Part shown: in pieces, positions 32,452-36,905 of the stretch | Layout: each line of letters starts with the position of its first letter | Numbering within the stretch: position 1 is the first letter of the stretch | Assembly (NCBI GenBank): GCA_025457665.1 | Contig: JALOTY010000033.1 | Coordinates: 1-36,905, forward strand | DNA: 36,905 bases | Direction of reading: 5' to 3' | DNA from: Akkermansiaceae bacterium | Lineage (GTDB): Bacteria > Verrucomicrobiota > Verrucomicrobiia > Verrucomicrobiales > Akkermansiaceae | The notes under the pieces: model-generated | What the model was told of the DNA's origin: nothing | Seen by the model: the letters and a program-made list of their open reading frames with translations, nothing else | Database searches by the model: none | Made by a program: the position numbers and the translations under genes

Positions 32452-35301
32452 ATGAGCCACGAAACTTTCCAAGCGCCCGACCTGAAGCACCTCGCGGAGT
32501 TGCTCCCGGCCTTCGATTTCGAGGCCTTCATCGCCCAAGGCGGCATGGGCGCGGTTTACAAAGCGAAACAACGCTCGCTCGACCGCACCGTCGCCATCAA
32601 GGTCCTCCCCCGCGAACTCGGCGCGGATCCCGAATTCCACCAGTCCTTCGAGACCGAGGCCAAGGCCATGGCCCGCCTCAACCACCCGAACCTGATCAGC
32701 GTCTTCGATTTCGGCAATGTCGATGGCATGCCCTACATCGTCATGGAATACGTGGACGGGAAATCCCTCTACCACTCCGCCTGGGGCAAGGCCGTCGCTG
32801 CCGAACAGGCCGTCCCCCTCATCCGCCAGATCTGCGATGGCCTCGGACATGCCCACGAAAACGGCATCATCCACCGCGATATCAAGCCGGCCAACATCCT
32901 CCTCACTCCCAAGGCCGAACCGAAAATCGGCGATTTCGGCCTCGCCCAGCCGACCGATGGCAGCGGCGGCGGCATCGTCATGGGCACCCCGGGATATGCC
33001 GCGCCCGAAATCCTTCAGGACCACCGCAAGGCCGACCACCGGGCCGACCTTTTCGCCGTCGGCGTCATCCTCCACGAGCTTCTCACCGGCGACCGTCCCG
33101 ATCCCGAAGGCAAAACCCCGCGCCGCTCCACCGGAGATCCGCGGCTCGATGCCATCGTTCGCAAAGCCACCGCCGCCGAGCCCGCCCTGCGCTACCCCTC
33201 CGCCGCCGCCATGGCCAAGGACCTCGCCGCATGGAAACCCGGCGTCGCCTCGAAACTCGTCACGGCCGCCCCGGCCAGCGCTGCTGATCCTGCCGCCCTC
33301 GCCCGCCCCGCCGCCCCGGCCGGACCCGTCCCTGCCCCTGTCATCGCCACCAGCGGTTCCAGTTGGGGCCTTGCCCGGAGCCTCCTCATCATCGCCGTCC
33401 TCATCGTCGCCATCGCCTTCGCCACCAAGCTCCTCAAAAAAGCCAAGGAAGACCGCGACCTCGGCAACGAGAAACAAAAACGCGAGAACTTCGAAGCCCA
33501 GAAACGCGCCGAAGCCGAAGCCCGCCGCCAGGCCGAGGAAGCCCGCCTCGCCGCCCTCAATCCCAAGCCCGAAGCCCCCGAGCCGGAACCCGAACCAGAA
33601 CCCGAACCGGAAACCGCCCTCGAATCCCTCGAACGCCTCCGCGAGGCCCTCGCCGATGGCGATCGCGAGGAAATGCCCGTCGGCGCGAAACGCCACGGCA
33701 ACTCGGATTTCCTCTTCATCGAAAAAGCCATGACCTGGCACGATGCCGCCGCCTTTTGCGAGGCCCATGGCGGCCACCTCGCCCTCCCCCCTTCGGAAAC
33801 CGATCTCACCTGGCTCTCCCAGCTCATCCCCGGCGACACCGCCATCTGGATCGGGGGCGGCCGCTCCACCGCCGACAACTGGTTCATGACCGATGGCAGC
33901 GATTGGCCGCTGGAGAAAAAACCCACCGGTGCCGGCGATTTCGCCGCCCTCGATGACCTCGGCCTCGTCCGGGCCCGACCTTTCGATCTCGAACTCCCCT
34001 TCGTCATCCAGTGGCAGCGCGATGGGTCCAATGAAGCCACCCTCGCCGCCATGCTCCGCCGCACCCGCATGACGCTGGATTCCCCCACGCCCTTCTTCCC
34101 CCCCGGCACCAAGTCCCAAGGCGGTCGCCATTTCTGCTTCGTCGCCCGCTCGCTCGACCGCAGCGATGCCGAACGCCTCGCCGAACAAGCCGGCGGCACC
34201 CTCGCCACCCTCGCCACCGAGGACGAACACTACTGGCTCGAAAGCCAGATCCGCAAAATCCCCGCCGAAAAAGGCCTCTGGCTCGGCGGTATCAAGGAAG
34301 GCGAAACCTGGAAATGGGACAGTGGCGAAGCTTGGACGAAGGCCGATTGGGCAAAATCCGCCGATCCCGTCGATGGCCAGACCGCTCTCGTCATCATCCC
34401 CGGTGAAGGCTGGGCCGATGCCGATCCGGAAGAACCCGCCTCCGGCTTCGTCATCGAATGGAGCAAAGACGCCGATTCCCCCGGCCCCGTCGCCGATGAC
34501 ATCGGCACCGGCGGGCTCGACCTCGCCTCCCTCCAAAAACGCGCCACCGAACTCATCGAAGCCGCACGCACCGATCGGGACAAAAAACTCGCCGAAAACA
34601 CCCGCAAGCTCCTCTGGGATCTGAATGTCTGGTTCCGCGGCGTGAACTCCACCGGCAGAGGCGTCTGGGAACCCCATGTCGAAGCCCTCATCGACCTCGT
34701 CGAAAGCAGCACCAACGGCCGCGTCCCCAGCCCGAGTGATTTCGAAGATGGCGGCGACGGCGAAGACATCTCCCTCTCCGACCCCATGGCCAAGGCCTGC
34801 GAATACGCCCACCGCAAACAGCAGGAAATCGATGCCGCCTACGGCGAACAGCTCAATCGCCTCCGGAATTTCTACGTCACCAAGCTCACCGAAACCGGCA
34901 AAGCAGCCGCAGCCGCCGGTCAGAGCGCCGTGGCCGCAAAGATCAAGGACGCCATCGAGGAATCCTCGGAACTCGGCGACTGGCTCGAAAGCCTCGGCCT
35001 CGAGGACGATACCGAGGCCCCCGAAGAGCGCCGCTCCACCGGATTCAAAACCCGCGAGGCCGATGCCACCTTCGTCGGCACCTGGACCTGGAACTCCATC
35101 CCTGGCGTCCTCTGGGAAGCCACCAATGACGGTGAAATCAAGTGCGATGCCTGGGGCCTCGAAGGCACTTGGGAAAAAACCGCCGGAGGAGTCACCGTCG
35201 ACATGGGTGCCCGCGGCGAAGTCGATCTCGAATGGGAAGACGGTGCCTGGCGCGGCCGCAATGATCAGGGCCTCGAAATCATCCTCCGCCCGGTGGATTG
35301 A
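32452..35301 (+). CDS. Transmembrane Ser/Thr protein kinase with two C-type-lectin-like domains
   Basis: From ATG 32452 the protein has 949 residues. A Hanks-type kinase domain covers about residues 22-262: glycine loop AQGGMGAVYKA, Lys50 in VAIK, HRDIKPAN with Asp143, DFG at 161-163 and GTPGYAAPE at 178-186. One membrane helix (about 309-325) follows, then a charged coiled-coil stretch and a (Glu-Pro) repeat near 377-387. Two C-type-lectin-like domains come next: about 415-525 (MTWHDAAAFCEAHGGHLALP, AIWIGGG) and 555-672 (SDAERLAEQAGGTLATL, GLWLGGI, FVIEWS). After a helical region (about 690-870), a small beta domain (about 885-949) closes it. It probably senses an envelope ligand and signals inside. 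The ATG 14 codons upstream lies inside the CPBP gene and was rejected. Confidence 0.9.
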   Translation: MSHETFQAPDLKHLAELLPAFDFEAFIAQGGMGAVYKAKQRSLDRTVAIKVLPRELGADPEFHQSFETEAKAMARLNHPNLISVFDFGNVDGMPYIVMEYVDGKSLYHSAWGKAVAAEQAVPLIRQICDGLGHAHENGIIHRDIKPANILLTPKAEPKIGDFGLAQPTDGSGGGIVMGTPGYAAPEILQDHRKADHRADLFAVGVILHELLTGDRPDPEGKTPRRSTGDPRLDAIVRKATAAEPALRYPSAAAMAKDLAAWKPGVASKLVTAAPASAADPAALARPAAPAGPVPAPVIATSGSSWGLARSLLIIAVLIVAIAFATKLLKKAKEDRDLGNEKQKRENFEAQKRAEAEARRQAEEARLAALNPKPEAPEPEPEPEPEPETALESLERLREALADGDREEMPVGAKRHGNSDFLFIEKAMTWHDAAAFCEAHGGHLALPPSETDLTWLSQLIPGDTAIWIGGGRSTADNWFMTDGSDWPLEKKPTGAGDFAALDDLGLVRARPFDLELPFVIQWQRDGSNEATLAAMLRRTRMTLDSPTPFFPPGTKSQGGRHFCFVARSLDRSDAERLAEQAGGTLATLATEDEHYWLESQIRKIPAEKGLWLGGIKEGETWKWDSGEAWTKADWAKSADPVDGQTALVIIPGEGWADADPEEPASGFVIEWSKDADSPGPVADDIGTGGLDLASLQKRATELIEAARTDRDKKLAENTRKLLWDLNVWFRGVNSTGRGVWEPHVEALIDLVESSTNGRVPSPSDFEDGGDGEDISLSDPMAKACEYAHRKQQEIDAAYGEQLNRLRNFYVTKLTETGKAAAAAGQSAVAAKIKDAIEESSELGDWLESLGLEDDTEAPEERRSTGFKTREADATFVGTWTWNSIPGVLWEATNDGEIKCDAWGLEGTWEKTAGGVTVDMGARGEVDLEWEDGAWRGRNDQGLEIILRPVD

Positions 35302-35387
35302 TCCAGCCGTCTCCCTTTCCCTCGCCAGCCCATCCCGCCCACCTGCGGGATTGCCAAACCCGGAGCTGCCTGCTGGTCTCGGACACC

Positions 35388-36134
35388 ATGAACCGCCGCC
35401 AGATGCTCAGCTCCTCCACTGCCGCCGCCGCCGCCACTCTCGCCACCCTCGGCAGCTCCCCCCAGGCCCTCGCCCAAAGCCCCGCCCCGGCGCTCGGAAA
35501 AGGCTCCGTCATCCTTTTCCAGGGCGACTCCATCACCGATGCCGGCCGCAACCGCAACGAGGAGGGCAAGGCCAACTCCAACGCCATGCTCGGCCAAGGC
35601 TACCCCTTCCACCTCGCCGGTCAGTTGCTCGCCGACCACGGCCCGCTCGGCCTCTCGATCTACAACCGCGGCATCTCCGGCAACAAAGTCCCCGACCTCG
35701 ATGCCCGCTGGCAAAAAGACTGCCTCGATCTCAAGCCCGCCCTCGTCAGCATCCTCATCGGCGTCAATGACATCTGGCACAAGCTCAACGGCCGCTACAA
35801 GGGCACCCCGGAAACCTATCGCGATGGCTTCGCCGCCCTGCTGGAAAAAACCCGCAAGGCCCTGCCCGACGTCCGCCTCGTCATCTGCGAACCCTTCGTC
35901 CTCCGCTGCGGTGCCGTGAACGACAAATGGTTCCCCGAATTCGACCAACGCCGCGCCTTCGCCGCCCAAGTCGCCAAACAAGCCGGTGCCACCTGGGTCC
36001 CCTTCCAGGAAGCCTTCGATGCCGCCCTGAAAACCGGCACCGAACCCGCCTACTGGGCCGCCGACGGAGTCCACCCCACCCTCGCCGGCCACGCCCTCAT
36101 GGCCAAAACTTGGCGCACCGCCGTCGGACTCTGA
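35388..36134 (+). CDS. Exported SGNH/GDSL hydrolase
   Basis: From ATG 35388 the protein has 248 residues. It starts with MNRRQMLSSSTAAAAATLA, a likely Tat-type or Sec signal. The four SGNH blocks are present: Ser48 in FQGDSIT, Gly98 in NRGISGNKV, Asn127 in LIGVNDIW and Asp226/His229 in ADGVHPT. Such enzymes deacetylate or de-esterify carbohydrates or lipids; in this phylum they often act on acetylated plant or algal glycans. An upstream in-frame ATG (35298) would put 30 residues before the signal and was rejected. The gap after the kinase gene is 86 bases. Confidence 0.88.
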   Translation: MNRRQMLSSSTAAAAATLATLGSSPQALAQSPAPALGKGSVILFQGDSITDAGRNRNEEGKANSNAMLGQGYPFHLAGQLLADHGPLGLSIYNRGISGNKVPDLDARWQKDCLDLKPALVSILIGVNDIWHKLNGRYKGTPETYRDGFAALLEKTRKALPDVRLVICEPFVLRCGAVNDKWFPEFDQRRAFAAQVAKQAGATWVPFQEAFDAALKTGTEPAYWAADGVHPTLAGHALMAKTWRTAVGL

Positions 36135-36191
36135 CGACCCCACACACTGCCGCAGGAAACTGGAATCGAGATCCAGGATCCTGCCTGCAAG

Positions 36192-36237
36192 GTGTTACCC
36201 ATGAATTGAACCTTTTGTGTTACCTATGTTCTGAACC
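36192..36237 (+). mobile_element. Transposon-end-like tandem sites
   Basis: GTGTTACCCATGAATTGAACC (36192-36212, quoted only to show the copy) recurs at 36217-36237 with 17 of 21 bases the same, a 25-base period. Repeated GTTACCYATG...TGAACC sites are familiar at the ends of some IS elements, where the transposase binds. No transposase gene is present in the window, so this is a remnant or one end of a lost element. IS family is not assigned. Confidence 0.4.
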
Positions 36238-36242
36238 TGGAC

Positions 36243-36344
36243 CCCGCTTCCCGCTACTGAAGAGGGAACCACGGAATACTCGGAAAACACGGAAAGGTTG
36301 ATGAAGTTGGGAACAACGAAAAAATCGAAAGGAACGAAAAGGAA
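36243..36344 (+). repeat. 102-bp dispersed repeat, copy A
   Basis: This copy matches 36804-36905 at about 97 of 102 positions, with a fixed offset of 561 bases. It contains the run CCACGGAATACTCGGAAAAC and a purine-rich CGAAAGGAACGAAAAGG tail. The second copy reaches the window edge, so the true length may be greater. Confidence 0.85.
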
Positions 36345-36362
36345 CAGCCGGGAAATCGGACC

Positions 36363-36405
36363 AGGATGGATGGGATGATGGGATGGATGGGAGGATGGGA
36401 GGATG
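36363..36405 (+). repeat. GGATG-rich low-complexity stretch
   Basis: About 43 bases made almost entirely of GGATGG, GGGATGATGG and GGGAGGATG units. It lies between repeat copy A and the hairpin pair. Confidence 0.7.
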
Positions 36406-36420
36406 CATCGCCTGTCTCCA

Positions 36421-36433
36421 GCCCCGCAGGGGC
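36421..36433. repeat. GCCCC-GCA-GGGGC hairpin
   Basis: A perfect five-pair stem with a three-base loop, eight bases before a longer hairpin. The pair of hairpins resembles dispersed palindromic elements of the REP type. Confidence 0.5.
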
Positions 36434-36441
36434 GGCGGCAT

Positions 36442-36469
36442 GAATCCACGGGGTTCACCCCGTGGATTC
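36442..36469. repeat. 12-bp perfect hairpin with four-base loop
   Basis: GAATCCACGGGG (36442-36453), loop TTCA, CCCCGTGGATTC (36458-36469). All twelve pairs are perfect. No T-run follows, so termination is unlikely; it is better read as a palindromic repeat unit. Confidence 0.7.
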
Positions 36470-36560
36470 CTTGTCACCCATGATCCCGCGCTTGATCCGC
36501 GCCCCGCTCTTCCCAAGCGCCCCCGGCTGTTCATTGGCACTTGGCACTTCCGCGCAGCGG

Positions 36561-36612
36561 CCCGGCTGTTACTCGCTCCTTGCTCCCCGCTTCACGCTAC
36601 TGAAGAAGGCAG
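36561..36612 (+). repeat. Partial third copy of the terminal repeat unit
   Basis: CCCGGCTGTTACTCGCTCC at 36561 onward, then CCCCGCTTCACGCTACTGAAGA, corresponds closely to 36778-36823 (CGGGCTGTTCCTCGCTTC, then CCCGCTTCTCGCTACTCAAGA), after which the copies diverge. It shows that the repeat is modular. Confidence 0.6.
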
Positions 36613-36803
36613 GAGAATGCTGGGAAGATATGGGTGGGTGCATGGACTGCGTGCAGCCTGCTGCCGCTTTCCCGGAGCCAGCCTGCTGGCCCGGAGCCCA
36701 TGATCCGCCCAAAAACCGCGCGAAGCATCTGCTGTTTCTCCGGTCTTGTGTCTTGCGTCTTGAAATCTTCTGTCTTTTCCGGGCTGTTCCTCGCTTCTTG
36801 CTA

Positions 36804-36905
36804 CCCGCTTCTCGCTACTCAAGAGGGAACCACGGAATACTCGGAAAACACGGAAAGGTTGATGAAGTTGGGAACAACGAAAGGATCGAAAGGGACGAAA
36901 AGGAA
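36804..36905 (+). repeat. 102-bp dispersed repeat, copy B, running into the window edge
   Basis: Second copy of the repeat at 36243-36344, differing at about five positions. It ends exactly at the last base of the window, so its boundary is unknown. Confidence 0.85.

Larger units (their letters stand above)
36135..36905. other. Non-coding repeat-rich tract at window end
   Basis: No convincing gene was seen in these 771 bases. The tract contains a 25-bp-spaced transposon-end-like repeat, a 102-bp direct repeat pair, a third partial copy, two perfect hairpins and a GGATG-rich low-complexity stretch. It reads as an accumulation of dispersed elements rather than a decayed gene. Confidence 0.7.

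Noticed and set aside
32422..34812. 796-codon open frame on the minus strand opposite the kinase gene
   Set aside because: Its Gly/Glu/Phe-rich low-complexity composition is the complement of Ala/Pro/Glu-rich coding; no domain or motif is seen and it lies wholly within a complete kinase gene.
36363..36405. GGATG repeats considered as a CRISPR or tandem coding repeat
   Set aside because: The units are irregular, too short and have no spacers; no open frame of protein-like composition crosses them.

Overview
The window is GC-rich, densely coded bacterial chromosome. It most resembles a member of the Verrucomicrobiota of the Luteolibacter/Haloferula kind. That placement is an inference from gene style: twin-arginine Gfo/Idh and SGNH proteins, a GH29 fucosidase under an AraC regulator, a Ser/Thr kinase with lectin-like domains, few recognisable Shine-Dalgarno sites and dispersed intergenic repeats. 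No rRNA, tRNA, CRISPR array or intact transposase was found.

Layout. 1-1721 (minus): the start of an exported protein cut by the window edge, then a trypsin-like serine protease lipoprotein broken by one apparent frameshift. 1862-10088: a near-complete reductive pyrimidine catabolism cluster made of a PreA-like dihydropyrimidine dehydrogenase, N-carbamoyl-beta-amino-acid amidohydrolase (minus strand), MmsA-type CoA-acylating dehydrogenase, dihydropyrimidinase, NCS1 permease and class III aminotransferase. Together they would import uracil or thymine and convert it through beta-alanine or 3-aminoisobutyrate to acetyl-CoA or propionyl-CoA. 10107-14627 (minus): a secreted repeat protein, and a coupled pair of TPR-membrane protein and TPR-AAA+ ATPase. 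14725-17491: a secreted beta-propeller protein, a tiny DUF2256 zinc-ribbon protein, a gap with strong nested inverted repeats, and a multi-pass membrane protein.

17720-25271: a glycan and peptide utilisation region with a Tat-exported Gfo/Idh oxidoreductase (followed by a clear terminator), a possible polysaccharide lyase, an AraC regulator, a GH29 alpha-L-fucosidase and an S9 peptidase. The AraC-fucosidase gap carries a pair of near-identical 15-bp direct repeats 62 bp apart, just upstream of a sigma70-like promoter. 25280-25772: two convergent small lipoprotein genes, one entericidin-like. 25864-32440: a protein of unknown function, the RseP site-2 protease, the tRNA methyltransferase TrmL, ThiL, and two divergent CPBP membrane proteases. 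32452-36134: a large membrane Ser/Thr kinase with two C-type-lectin-like domains, and an SGNH hydrolase. 36135-36905: a non-coding tract of dispersed repeats, hairpins and a transposon-end-like remnant.

The points most worth a second look are the PreA homologue without its Fe-S domain and with no PreT nearby, the kinase with tandem lectin-like domains, the AraC operator pair, the frameshifted protease, the structured gap near 16.1 kb, and an over-represented CTGTTAG motif that occurs in several reading frames and in gaps.
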